A stretch of 64,000 nucleotides of DNA from Drosophila pseudoobscura (Eukaryota; Arthropoda; Insecta; Diptera; Drosophilidae): positions 16,449,501 to 16,513,500 of the forward strand of contig NC_046680.1 in the NCBI RefSeq assembly GCF_009870125.1. Reading direction: 5' to 3'. This document shows, one piece after another, positions 23,281 to 38,105 of the stretch. The notes under the pieces were generated by a model. It did no database searches and was not told the origin of the DNA. It saw only the letters and a program-made list of their open reading frames with translations. The position numbers and the translations under genes are program-made. Numbering within the stretch: position 1 is the stretch's first letter; each line of letters begins with the position of its first letter.

Positions 23281-24125
23281 TGTAAGGACTGAGATGCTTT
23301 TCCGCGAATTCGCCGCCGTCTCGCGACCTTCGACGACGGCGTTCGTCAAAATTTTGCAACTTAATCCATGGCCATAAACGGATTAATACGAGTACAGCTC
23401 CGCTTCAGGGAAAAACGCGCAGCTGTGTCGCGCACAAATTCGCAGAAGTGCAATTAGGTTAGGCCCACAAGACAAAAGAAGGGATCGCCGCTTCGACTGG
23501 TTAATTTGGCAGTTATCGGGAAGCATGTGTCGTGGTACTTGGAACACGGTACTTAGGTATGACAGCAACGCAATCCCGCATAGAGCACGAGTACGAGTAC
23601 TTCCAGAAGTCTTTCACCGTCTAAAGCAACCTGGTGTGGTGACTGTACCCGCACACAAAGGGCTTAACGCAGTTTTCATCGGCTCAATGCAATCGAAGTG
23701 TCCTTGATGCCGGCCATGTTTAAGTGGCTTAAATTCCCACCGGTGGAAAAGACAAAATATTGCTCTTTTTGAAGACGTTGTCCCTGGTTTTTCCATTTGG
23801 CGTTGACCAATCAGCTGTGATACCGAATAAAAGATCAGATTTAATGAATTACAAATGAGTTTATTTAACTTTTTAGTGGAGTACATATTCTTTCTTACAA
23901 ATTTCTTACAAAGTTTTGTAATATCATTGCTACTTTAGTAAACGTACTTCTAATATCGAATTTTCTATACGTCAGTCTCGCAGTTTGTACGAGTCTTATG
24001 TCACATTCTGTTCTAAACACATTAGGAAAACAATACGTTAATACAATATTTAAAACAACTTCAATTATTCTAAAACCACGGCTTTTACATTGGATTGACC
24101 ATTCTCAAGCAGATAAGTGAACAAA
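23281..24125. other. Intergenic stretch upstream of the microRNA cluster
   Basis: It lies between the divergent mir-309 promoter and the next plus-strand gene. No gene is seen. GC-rich sequence with CGCCGCCG- and TCGCGACC-like phrases occurs near 23.31-23.34 kb, then AT-rich sequence from 23.8 kb that probably includes the promoter of the gene at 24126. Confidence 0.55.
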
Positions 24126-25155
24126 ATGCATAGCATCGGAATACTCAGTATGCTCTTTATCGCTCTGGCAGTAGTAGTCGTGAGTTAGACCCAAACTTGT
24201 GTTCGATCTTAACTTATGTGCCCAAACACCACAGTGCCTGAGAGTGAACGAATTCGTGGCTATGCCACTGTCCATATCCAAGCCGAATCGTGGGAATTTC
24301 GCATCCACACCAGTGGCGGAGGGTAAGATTGAAACCAGCACGGAACGCGGACAGGGGAACCTGAGCCTGGTTAGCAATGATAAGGTCTGGGGCATATGGA
24401 TGAATCAGAAACCCCACAGGAAGATACAAAAGCTGATCGAGGCCGGCTTGCTCGCCGGTGGCGTCTCGGGGAACACAACCAATACACCCACCACACGCCA
24501 CACAACCAGCCACACAGCGGACAGCACCATCAAGCTAGCAATGAATTCTAGTGTACCGACGATGAATGATTTGAGACTTTTTGAAGGGCCTGTAAGCGTG
24601 AGAGCAGGCGCTGGAGGAGGCGGGGGAGACGGTGGAGGCGGTGAAGGCGGCGGAGGCGGCGAAGGCGGCGGAGAAGGCGCACATAGACCTGGCGGCAAGG
24701 AGCTAACCGTGAAAATTCCAATGGTTAAAAAGAATCAGTACGGTCAGTGGGTGTTCGATCCATGGGCCGCCACCTTTGGGGTCATGTTTTTAGATACTCG
24801 CTTCGCCGCAAGGGCCGCTCACACTCTGCCACGGGTGGTCGTCGACTCGAATCCAATCATAGAATACTTTCCGCGCAAAAAGAAATTGGAGCAAATCTGT
24901 GCTAACAAGAGCACCATTTACAAAGTTGACCTTGTCAATGACTGGCTAATGCGCCACCTCTCCAAAACGAAGTTCAAGTTTCGACCCTTCCAAATGGGCT
25001 TGCGGAGAACAGCGTATAATACAGGATTTTCCGAGTTGTGCCACACCGAATTTTACAACGAACTGGTCGATTACCTTCTGTGCCAGATACTACGCAATCA
25101 GAGAATGGAATCTGTGCTACCCAAGTATTCATTACAGCAGATAGCCATATCCTAA
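24126..25155 (+). CDS. Secreted or membrane-anchored protein with Gly/Glu-rich linker
   Basis: Exon 1 is 24126-24179 and exon 2 is 24235-25155, joined in phase 0 (GTC|GTGAGT and CACAG|TGC), giving 324 residues. Exon 1 encodes a hydrophobic N-terminus (MHSIGILSMLFIALAVVV) that acts as a signal peptide or anchor. The middle (about residues 155-180) is a Gly/Glu-rich low-complexity linker of GGGGEGGG type. The C-terminal 150 residues look like a folded domain (QYGQWVFDPWAATFG, RTAYNTGFSELCHTEF). Charged KKK stretches occur before the final helical part. Polyadenylation signals AATAAA lie just after the stop (about 25209 and 25221). I do not recognise the family. It is the nearest protein-coding gene to the mir-309 promoter and is transcribed divergently from it. 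Confidence 0.85.
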
Positions 25156-25457
25156 TCTCCATGAACCATTACGATTACATTGCGATAGAGCATATGCATA
25201 CCCACTCAAATAAAATGTGAAATAAAACGGTTATTTGGTTTGGTTTTTTTGTTAGCTTTCGCTGTATATTTTTTTTCTGGTTTATTTGGTAAAATTAAAT
25301 CAATATCTTCATTTCATTTTGCAATTCTTTGTTTGCTTGTTATTACCTTTTTTCAGATATCTTTTTCTTAGAAAAACGAACATAATTGTTTCAAATTTTC
25401 AGCGTTGTACAACTAGAAGGAGAAGAAAACAAATGTTGAAAACTAGAAGATGGAAAA
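25156..25457. other. Short intergenic stretch between convergent genes
   Basis: About 300 bp of AT-rich DNA holding the 3' UTRs of the plus-strand gene ending at 25155 and the minus-strand gene ending at 25458. Confidence 0.6.
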
Positions 25458-25912
25458 TTATAAAGGAATCTTCTCAATTGATTCATAGTTCTTGCTGCAG
25501 CTGTCCTGCTTCTGGTTGTCCGTCCACGGCGCTGACTCCTTCTCCACCTCTACGCACTCCTCAAACCAGCTGTGGGGAAGTAAAAAAGATAGATGTACAA
25601 CATATTATTATTTGGACATGCTAGCGAAATCGTTCTCAGTCGCTAAAAAGTGGCTGAAATCGGATGATGATGTCGCAAGTAATCTGTTGATTTCTATATG
25701 CATTGTGTTCATTTTACAATTGGGTATCGGAACGGAACGTTAGCGTCAGTTCGTTGAATGAATAATGTTCAACATAACTCTGAAGTGTAGTGTAATCGAA
25801 ACCTGCGGGCAAAACAGACGGGCATTAGCATTTTGAATATCAGAATTGTAAGAACTCCCCTCCACTCACCGCTTTGTGTAAAATATGTTGGGCTTCCACT
25901 TGGGCTGGGCAT
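25458..25912 (-). CDS. Small four-exon gene of unknown function
   Basis: A phase-consistent four-exon model on the minus strand: 25912-25870, 25802-25718, 25653-25618 and 25569-25458, giving 91 residues. It starts MPSPSGSPTYFTQSG, continues FDYTTLQSYVEHYSFNELT and FHFLATENDFAS, and ends WFEECVEVEKESAPWTDNQ then IEKIPL. The donors GTGAGT and GTAAAA and the acceptors CCCGCAG, TTTCAG and CCCCACAG are good; the third donor (GTCCAA) is weak. The introns are short (48-67 bp), as is usual in flies. The last exon has clear coding composition. I recognise no domain. The N-terminus could extend upstream in frame. It is transcribed in the same direction as hiiragi, about 1.4 kb downstream of it, and could in principle be a 3' part of a larger transcript. 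Confidence 0.5.
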
Positions 25913-27287
25913 CAATGCCAAGAAAATTAATGGGGGAGAATAACTATGATAACTAATCCTTAAATGGTATGTGTTATAGCTTTTTACACTGCAAAGATAC
26001 ATTAAGGGATATTCAGTATATTAGTTAAATAAATCTGTTGTCTAAGAACTCTTCATTACAGATTAGCATATCGTTTTGTTTATCACCAAACAGCAGACCC
26101 TTTTTACATAAAGTGTGCTTGGTATTCTGAAATTCACAAGTATATCACTTAACCCTTCAACTTGAGTGGAACATGTGAATCTCTGAACTTGTATTCAAAT
26201 TTAAGCCAACCAAAATTTCGCTCAATAAATGGAATGTCTCTTAAAAGGTCTTCCAATCGTTTATTTACTTTACGAAGCTTTAACTATATTGCATACAGAT
26301 CTATGAAGAAAATGTACCTACATATCTGATGATTCTAGAACAAAATAAACAAAACCAACGACTGGATTCATTGACGGAAAAAATATAAAATAATTTCGAA
26401 AATAAAAATACCAAAAAAGTGTAGTTTTTCTTTTGTTTTATCGTTTAATTACTTTTTTTAAAAGTATGAATTTAATCATTTCTAGAGCATTGTCTCTGGA
26501 AAATGTGTTTGTAATTTTTGTATAACTAAGAAACTGATTGATTGCTTAAATCCTTTTCCCTCACTCGTAGAGCCGGAGGAGGTGAGCTGAGTGAAATACT
26601 GTTTAAGTTAAATATAGTAAATAGTCAAATTAGAGCATAAACCAGTCTCGTGTCAAGGTAAGTCGGAATAAGTAGCACATATGCGAGGAGAAGGCGAGCG
26701 AATGATTCAATACATGGTAACAACTTACAAGAAATTGTCGTGGCCGATGCAGCGGCTGGGGCTGCTACAGATACTGGCGTGGGAGTTGCTGTTGCTCCTG
26801 CTGATACTGTGGGAATGGCTCTGGCCAGTGCCTGCGTTTGTGGTTGTTGGTGTGGTTGCGTCGGTAGTAGCTGATGCTGGTGGCTGTCATCATCATCATC
26901 ATCATCGTCGTCAATGTAATAGCAGATCTTGTTGTTGGTGTTGCTGACGCCACCGCCGCTGCCGCTAAAACCATTGATGTTGTTGCTGTGGATGATTTGG
27001 GTGTGGGTACTGCTGATCGGGTTTGCCGAATGTATGGTTTTTGTCGCTGTCTGCTGTTTGCGCTTGTGTCCGGTTATGCTTAGAGCCGCCGATAGACTCG
27101 AAGCCGCATGCAGGATCGAGCGCTGATTGAAAATACTATTGGAGGCTGCCGCTGCAGCCGCGTTGTTGTTCTTCCGAAACTTCTGATGCTGATGATGATG
27201 ATGGTGACCTGATGGTGGCAGCGGTGGCGGCGGCGGCGGTGGCGGGGGCTGCTGTTGCGCCGGCGGTGGATGTAGCGTCGGCGGTTG
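25913..27287. other. Stretch downstream of hiiragi, probably its 3' UTR plus intergenic DNA
   Basis: No supported gene. At 26.75-27.25 kb it is built of GCT/GTT/GGC/GATGAT triplet repeats, which create open frames in several frames on both strands. These triplet runs resemble opa-type repeats. AT-rich DNA with several TTTATT (AATAAA on minus) follows at 26.0-26.6 kb. Confidence 0.5.
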
Positions 27288-29661
<2,374 letters not shown>

Positions 29662-30037
29662 TTAGTTGATGCTCTGCTCTAAGGCGTTTGTGACGATTGG
29701 TTATCTCACCTATCTAGGCTTAAAATGTATGTAATGTAGTACAATTAAGTTGCTCGTGCTGCTGCCCAAAAAATGGAATTGTATCTGTTGCCACTTGCTT
29801 TGTCCTTTTTGTTTCTCGTCTTCCACTTCGCTTTGTTGTTCTTCCTCTTCTTAATCCTGGGACTTTTATGCGCTAAATAAAATGCTGAAAGCAGTTCATA
29901 TATATATATAACTTTAACAGACAATTGCAATTTATATGAGTGCTGACGAAACTGCGATAAGATTTTTTACCCCACAAACGCACACACCACCAGCACCGTT
30001 ATGTGAGAAAACAAAACAATGAACGCCAAGCGGCAGC

Positions 30038-30048
30038 TGGTCACACTG
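30038..30048 (+). promoter_or_regulatory. Motif 1 core promoter element (plus orientation)
   Basis: TGGTCACACTG is an exact match to the Drosophila core-promoter Motif 1 consensus (YGGTCACACTR), which marks housekeeping TATA-less promoters. Its orientation points towards the UBAC1-like gene, 2 kb away. Confidence 0.55.
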
Positions 30049-30913
30049 GAACGCACTCTCTTCTCTCTCTCTCTCCCACACACGCTCTTTCTTTCGATTG
30101 GGGCATAAACAAATGCGTAAATAAATTAGCGCAAAGAGATGTGCCGCGGGGTGCGGGCTGCGTGCAAAAGTGCCAACTAATCGTGGAAATTGACAAACAT
30201 AAACAAAGAAACCAAAAGCAGAGGCAAACCATCATTTTCCTTGCAGATGCAGGCACTGAGCGCACCTCACGCGCTCCAACTCACGCTCACGCACACCTAC
30301 ACCTACACTGGCAGGCAAGCGTATACATACACGCCGAAAAACAAAATACATAAGAGTGGGGGGAAACTTTTATCTCTTTTATCCTACCTGCGCTGAGTCG
30401 TATCTTCTTGTGTGGGATCCAATCTACAAGCGAATCCCAATCTTCAGGCCAAGTGAATCCCGGCTACGGGACGTTCCTCCTGTACATATGGGCAATGTAT
30501 ATTTTTGTAATTTGGCAGCAGCGGGCGCGTCGTCGAGTGTTGCCCATTCATGCGTTGTGGTTGGAGTCCGGCGTGTGCAGACTTTTTGCAACTCTTGCGT
30601 CTTTTGCTGTCGCTTTATCTTCTGGCTTCCTGCCCTCTGTGCTTTTCACTCTTTTTCTACCTCTTTTTACCACTGTATGCGGCCTCTCGCGTTTTTTATG
30701 CTACGTGACGTTCTCTGGCAGCGAAGCAAACTGACGCACACGCATTTAATAGAGGAGCACAACAAAAAACACTATTAGCCTTTTGCTGGGGGCTTTTGTA
30801 GCGGGGCACGGTTCTCAATTATGTTGGGGGCCGACTTGGTTGCTTTTAACGTGCGCCAAACATTTTCCGCTGCTTTTTTTTCTTTTGATTTGCGCGTTCT
30901 AGCAATTATAATG

Positions 30914-30924
30914 CAGTGTGACCG
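30914..30924 (-). promoter_or_regulatory. Motif 1 core promoter element (minus orientation)
   Basis: Read on the minus strand this is CGGTCACACTG, an exact Motif 1 match pointing towards hiiragi, whose start codon is 1.3 kb away. A 5' UTR intron would be needed to link them. Confidence 0.55.
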
Positions 30925-30994
30925 CGGATGAAGTATCCCTTCGGACCCTCAGAAATATACCGTCTCATTTTTAACATATACCGTAAATATACCA

Positions 30995-31262
30995 AACTTA
31001 GCCCACTTAAGCCCCCTTTACTTAAACAGGTGAACAACTTGCGTTAAGCCGCGGAAAATAATAGCAGTCATAATAATAATAGTACTTCTTGTGGCTCCAT
31101 CCTAGCATTTATCTTTATTAAACGATAGAGACCACGATATCTTTCAACTGACCTGCTCTAGAATTAGTCGAAATGCATTAAATTAGTAGAGGGTGTTAAA
31201 GTACCCACAATGTACCGATGACAAAAACGAACTAAGCCCACTTAAGCCACCTATTTAAACAG
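30995..31262. repeat. Worn tandem duplication, period about 234 bp
   Basis: AGCCCACTTAAGCC followed by a T-rich spacer and TTAAACAG occurs at 30995-31029 and again at 31229-31262. Weaker similarity continues on both sides (an ATACC/GTACC phrase before, and a phrase like ATATCTTTC after, about 31140 and 31360). Two old copies of a unit of about 234 bp explain this. Confidence 0.55.
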
Positions 31263-32033
31263 TTCAAAGACTTCAGGAAAATGGCGGCAAATAGTACCGC
31301 CTGTAAATTCTTTTTGTAGATCTATGCCTTTGAACTAAAAAAAAACGCAATATCTTTCTTCTAAACTGCGCTAAAACTATTAAATTTTCATTTCCGGTGG
31401 AATATTAAAATATAGTGGTCTAAAATGGGTTAAGCGTTCTCCTACAAGGATTGAAAGCCATTTTCTTCGATTTTAATATTAGATTTGATTTACTAGCTAA
31501 ATGGGACTCTCAACCCTAAACATGTAATTGTATCCCTTTGATTAAGTGATTTGGCACACGATGTGAACGAAACGGAAGTGTGTATGAAATTTTCCGTCAG
31601 TGCTGCTGGTAACCGATTACAATTCTGTTTTGATTAGTTAGTCCTGTATAAATATCTCGATCTTGATCCTCATTCTTAGTCTCTATAAGAAGACAATAAA
31701 TTGATATTTTTTAAGCTGAAATTTGTTGTGTTTGTTGTTTAAAACAGAGACTGCATTCTGCATTCATTGGAGCCTAGGATAATAAACATTTCCTCAATTC
31801 TATAGTATCCTTTTCCGCAGGGTATTTGCCAAAAATATCGGTATTTTGTGTGATATTGCGATAGGATGCGTCGCGCTGCCAAAAACCTCAATGCGACGCT
31901 CTGGCAACGCCGGAAACAGCTGGGGCAATTTCGCATCGATTCTGTTTATATTATTTCTGGAAAATGTTGAAACTCCACCGAAAACTGATGCAAAATGTAA
32001 AGCGCAAGGAAAGGACTTAATGGCTGTCACAAC

Positions 32034-34098
32034 ATGATTCCCTGGATGCGCGAAAAATTCAACGAAAAGCGCGCGAAGTGGCTCTCGCGGAGTAATCGGT
32101 CAGCCACTCCACATAGTCCCGGGAGCAGTCGCCTTCACACCGCCAGCAGTGCCAGCGATGCCGAGAGTCTCAGCTCCGCCTCGCTAAATGTGCCCACCAC
32201 GGAGACAGAGACCCAGACAGACGTTGTCGTGGGCGGCAGACCCGTTGTGGGTGGCGGCAGCTGTGTCATGCGCACGCCTTCGCCGGCTCGGAGGCGTCGC
32301 ATGCACCTGGAGCTGCAACTGCATATGCAAGCCACCCACAATGGCCCTGGAATGTCCAGTGCTGGTGGAGGAGACCCACTAGACACACCCACTCCATACC
32401 AGCAGCATGAAAATGCGTAAGTTGGCAGGCGATTAAATGTCTAACGAGTGGCTTCCAATACTGTTTAATCTTTTATATATTTTCGAAATTCTCCGTTGGA
32501 TTTCCACTCATCGTTCTAAAAACAAACTATGCAAAAACTGCGCAGTTTGTTCCTCAGGTGGGCCTCTCATATCTTTCGATCGTCTCCAGCCACTAATCGG
32601 TACGTCTCTTGCAGAAAGACATGCCAGTCCGGCCGCGTCGACCCGGAGGGCTCGACGGGAGCAGAGGGCGAGGACTCTCTTAAGGCGACCGATTCCATCA
32701 CGGTGCGCGTCATATGTCCCAGTTCGCGGGTCCTCGTCTTTAAGACGAACGTAAACAAGCGCCTTAACGATCTGAAGAGCGAGGTCATCCTGGAGCTGAG
32801 CGACGATCCCGATTCCATCCAGCTGTTTGCCCCCGATGTGCGCCACCTGAATCCGCGCTACCGCCTCTATCGGGCCGAGTACTATGGCGCGGAGCTGAAC
32901 GAGGCCGAGACGTTGGCCCAGCTCCAGGTGCGCCAAAACGAGACTTTTATACTCTCGGCCAGGCGCAGTACGCTCGCACAGACGGTGTCGCGTATCCGGG
33001 AGGTGCCTGGGCCCAACGAGCAGCTGCTGGAGAGCGCTACGCGTTATGTGCCCACCAACGCCTGCTCGCTGCCAACAATCGACATCAACGAGATTTTTCA
33101 GCAGTCGAACGTGAGTGTTTGAAGAGGCGTAGGGGGTGCCCGGACTAGTGACAAACATTTTTATTCCAGATTCAATACGATGTACGCAAGGTACTGATCT
33201 CCTTGGCCCAGGCCTCGGCTGCCGTCTTAGGGGCTGGGCCGTATGCCCCTCGCCTGATAACCATGCTGAAGCAGCGCCTGATCAACCGACGCAACCACCA
33301 GTCGGACACACTGCAGTGCCTCGTGGATATGGGATTCAAGAGGGAAATGGCCGCTTTTGCCCTGAAGGCCAACAGCGGCATTTACTCCAGCACCTTGGAG
33401 TGGCTGATACAGAACCAGAACGAGGATATCCTGCAGGAACCGAACATCAATATGCAGCAGAGCATGTCCTCTATATCGCCCTCGGCTATTGTCACGAATA
33501 ACGTAACAATCAACCACGACTCAGTTGTCGCTCACGGTCTGCAAATTAACTAATCGCCTTGCAATTACCGTAGGAAACCATCGAGAACACCGCTGCGCTC
33601 ATGGAGATCGTGCGCATCTACAGTCACCGTGACTCGCCACCCAGCGACGAGATAGTCGAATCTCTCACCGAAATGGGCTTCGAGGAGGCGGCCGTGGTAT
33701 CGGCGCTTAAGAGAACCGGCAACAACAAGGCCTCCGCCTGCGAGTGGCTCTGCGACAATCGTACCGGCAGTGTGATTGAGCTGCGCGAGGGTCTGGCCCC
33801 CGATTCTCCCATCCTAAAAGTTATTCTCGAAATGCCGCAGGTCCAAATGACGCTCAGCAATCCCAAGACATTTTTAGGTAGAGTAGATACAATTATTCCT
33901 ATTGCTCCCACGAGAGCTAACTAATCCTTATGTTGTGCTCTGTTGACAGCATTTCTGGCCATTCTGGAGAACGAGCATGCAATACGCGTGTGGCGTGGCG
34001 ATAACGACACCACCTCGATCATCACACATATCCTGCAAAAGTACCATGAGGAGAAGCATGTGCTGGGCATCAATCAGTTCTATACGAACCGATGGTGA
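32034..34098 (+). CDS. Ubac1: UBAC1/KPC2-type ubiquitin adaptor (UBL, two UBA, STI1)
   Basis: Five exons: 32034-32416, 32615-33110, 33170-33502, 33574-33877 and 33950-34098, giving 554 residues. The vertebrate homologue UBAC1 (KPC2) is the adaptor subunit of the KPC ubiquitin ligase and brings polyubiquitinated substrates to the proteasome. A Ser-rich N-terminus (1-127) is longer than in vertebrates. A ubiquitin-like domain spans about 150-240 (DSITVRVICPSSRVLVFKTN). UBA1 at about 339-377 has the signature CLVDMGFKREMAAFAL, and UBA2 at about 430-467 has SLTEMGFEEAAVVSAL. The C-terminal STI1-like region has SPILKVILEMPQVQMTL and FLAILENEHAIRVW. All junctions are canonical and in phase; the exon 3 donor AAC|GTAACA was chosen because it alone gives phase 0. 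AATAAA lies at 34783, so the 3' UTR is about 700 bp. The symbol is the vertebrate name, as I am not sure of the fly name. Confidence 0.93.
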
Positions 34099-37000
34099 AC
34101 TCGACCCGGCTAGATGCTGCATCTGCTGCAACTGCGCCCCAAAGTGGCTTTATAATGAGATTAACCAAATTATATTTATACATACGCATACTATAAACAT
34201 ACATACATACATAAATATGTGTGCACTCATACCCAGGCGCTTACCAGAAGCGAATGCCTGGAGCCGGTCCCATTTTTGGGTCCTTCAGCACGTATGTTTG
34301 TGTATGTGTGTGTCTTATGAGTATGTGAAGAGTATTTTTGTAGCCAAAACTATGAATGTAAACCGCACAAAGCCAAAGACGCAATCGCTTTGCCAGGAGC
34401 ACGCGGCTGCACTCTCGAAACGCTTACCGATCAGTACGAATAACGCATTATACTATTATATACATAGTCGTATAGGAACTAGTTCTAGTCAGCCACAGTA
34501 AGAAGGCCAGGCCCCGGCTTTCACTTAGTCTATCAACTATCTATCTGCTATATCATCTTCACTCAATCTCGCACTCATGGGCCACTCTTCGACCCTACAC
34601 TTAGTACACATATATCTCCGGATAGTTGTAAGCGAGCGATCTCTTGTTGATTTCTGTGCGCTGTATTGGAAATCTGTTGTACATGCGGGGGCTAACAAAA
34701 CCGACAACCGACAGCCGACTTTGAACATATAGTATTATTTTGTAAACCAAATATTCTATTAGCATTGTTTTAACAATAAGCAAATAAATCAATTAGTTTT
34801 TGATAAAAAAAAACGCTGAAGCTATGAGAACATTACGTTTTTTTGTGCTACGTAGATTGGGTCAACTTATGCACCATTTAAGTTGGCTATAAAATATCTT
34901 TCTAAAGGGTTTTAAAGATGGCTTCACCGAAGAGAATGTTCTTGGATCGTGTGGATCGCACCCCGTGAAAAATCGTTGATCGAGCGAAAGTAAAAGTGAA
35001 AATTCACCTAAAGTTCCACAGTGAGTCCCCCAAAATGTTCTAGCTAATCTTTGCAACAACAGGCTAAAGCTATCTGAATCATATCACGTTTCTAACGGTG
35101 CTATTAGGGCAAGGAAGCACTCAATCCAGCATTGGTGGCCCCTCGGCGTATGAGTAATATTTAACCAGAATGATTCACACATGCAGATAAGTGGGTGGCC
35201 GGGGTCTTTAACCCCCTACGTAATACCAGAACATATGTTAAGCGGAATAGTTGTTTTCATTACTCCTCACTGCAATTTGTATAAATTGTATTGCTTTGTT
35301 GTTCAGCATCGGAATAATTCTGCAATTGCACTTTTAATGTATCACAATTAATTTTCCATGTGGCCGCACATTTCTCATTGCATTGTTCTATTTGGAGCGC
35401 AACATCAGCCTCCACCACAAGCAAAGCAAAGAGAGCAACAGAACTATTCTATTCAATTGTTTCATTTCCGCTTTTTTTTACCATACGAGTATGTACGCTG
35501 AGTGCGGTGCCCTTGATGGGGTCGGGAAAGATGGGGGCGATGCATTTTAATTTATGTTAAGCGCGTTCATGTACTCGTAGTGGCTGTATCCATGAGATAC
35601 ATTCACTGGCGAGTGGCTTTTAATTAATATTTTGCGCGCAATTGTTGAATTGTTTAGGAAATACATAGAAACGGTCATCGAGAAAATTACTTAAATCTAT
35701 GGTCAGATGTAATTTTTATTAAATGTTTGCGGTTGCCGCTGCAACAGCTCTCCACACACTCTCCGCCTAATGGCCCTTGTCGCTGACGATGGTTATGCAA
35801 ATCTATCTCTAAAAATTGATGACGCATGCAGCGGCAGGGAGGGCGTCACGGGACGTACATATATAGTATAATAAATCATCTGGAGTCCTGGTCGCAAGGG
35901 AGGGGTGGGGGAGTACTCGTAGCTCCTCAATGTGGCCGAGGCAAATGAGTTTTTGATATTATCAAAAGACGAAATGCATTGACAAGGACGACGAGCGAAG
36001 AACATCGTTCAGCTAATCCTCCCCCGCAGCCAGGCAGGCACACGCCCCAGCCCACGTCCTTCCCCCAGTGGGCCATAAAAAAACATCAGCTTCAGAGTTC
36101 TTGAGCGTGCTCGATGCCCCGAGCCCAGAACCAGAGGGGTTCGGGATGTTGAAGTCGTGTGGCGCTGCGCTGGCAATTTCCGTTGCATATTGGCAGCGGC
36201 CGCAAATCTATAAACAGCATTATCGACGCCCCACCGAAAGCGAGACAATGCGAATCCGAATGGAGTGGAGGAGTGGAAATATGGCGAATGGTTGGGTGGG
36301 GAAGGGCGGGTTGGGTGGAAAAAGCTGCTACGAAATTCCGCAATTTGTATGAAAATGAAAATGTTTTGTCATTTCGCATTCAATGATTTAAAATTCCAGT
36401 CGCATGCGTTTTTGGCGAGTTTTCCATGTTTATATTTGCCATTAAATGACAAACTTCCCAAAATGGCACGGTACTCAGGAAAAAAAATGCATTTAATATG
36501 CATTAATATGGCCAGGATTATGGATCGAGTCCGCATCCTCATCAGCATCCAAAATCGAATTTACGTACGATTATATAATAAAATATTGAAATTGGGCAAT
36601 GCATAATACGTGCCCATTGTCAAGGAGCTCTTTGGTATGAAATGCATTAAATAGGCCAAACAACTCAATCAGCATTCCAACTTGAATACTCTAACTTGCC
36701 ACAAATTGTGTCACAGGGTAAAGAAATATGTAGATACCAGGGAGGAAGTACTTTCGAGACAGTCAGGACAGTGCAAAGTCTTTGGTATACTCGCATAAAG
36801 AACCCAATGATTTAAAATAATTGCATTTTATTTATTGAATTTCCCTACATTTCATGCACTGTGTAAGTAATTTGATTGTTGAAATGCTATTTGCGTTTCC
36901 CAAGGACTGACTGAACTCATTTGCATACAAACTGAATTTGAGCTCTGAAAAAGATTATGAAGAAAATAATTGGATGGCCAATATGGCTTCACCGAATGAG

Positions 37001-38040
37001 TAAAATCAGTTAAACATTAAAATGGAATTTATATTTTAATTTCCCGAAAACTACAACATGGAATTCGAAATGTAACAGCTTTTTCCTTGCATCCCCAGAA
37101 GAGGATGCCGACAGACCCTTAGAATTCCGTATTCATTCGGCATCGGGGAAGGCAGCTCCCAGGCCCAATTAACCATTTAAAGCCGAATCGAACTCCTTCA
37201 TTAGCAAACATTGCCCAATTTCCATTTGCTACCCTCAGTGGCAAATATTTCATTTATATGCCATAAATACTTGTATCAAACTTTCAACGCGACATGAAAA
37301 TTAAACGAGAATGGCAACCCCCACATCAGATATCCTTCCCCGCCCTGTGTATCCCATCTATCTGTATTCTGTCGTTTGTCTTTACGGGCAGCAAATAAAA
37401 ATTCTGCTTTAACGCATGAAATCACACAAAGATACTAAAAATTTGAACATGCAACTTTATGTTGGGGCAAACGGCATGGAGTCTGCGGCAAGGATAAACT
37501 GTCCTTTACATGGCCACTACTCCTCCAGGGAGAGGGGGAGGTCGGCGGGGCAGACAGCACACAACACACACACATGCATAAAAAGCAGCAACAACCAAAA
37601 CGGTACACTTTATGACGCAGTAGGCCAACAGTCCCCCGGCCAACGTCCCTCGGCTCGCCAGCCTCGCCTCATAAATATAAAAATTAGTTGCCGGTCAGTT
37701 AGCAAGTGGGCGGGGGTTGGGTGCTTTGGGTTGGATCGGCCCGTTTCGTTTCGACCTCGACTGGGAAGGAAGGCCACGCTGGCCGCCCACAATTAATTAA
37801 TTAGTTCAGTTGACAAAAATTGCGGTGTTTGCTGGTGGGGTGAACGTGGGTGGAGCGAGTGTTGAGGGTCATACAGGCAGGGTCCTGCAGCCAGCCCGGC
37901 ATGTGTCTATGATTGGACTGGGTCGGAGTCGTCGTCTCTTCGAGTCAGTGCGTTTGTGTTCTGTGAGTTGCCTGTGAGTGGGTTGGTTGACCGTTTCGGC
38001 TGATTCTAATTATGTTTATGCGTCCTTGCTGTTTGTGATG

Positions 38041-38105
38041 TTCTATTATATATATATTTATATTTTTATATATTTTATATTTTATATATTTAAATATTTA
38101 TATAT
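38041..38105. repeat. TATATTTA-rich AT repeat
   Basis: Almost pure A/T built of TATATATTT units. Confidence 0.85.
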
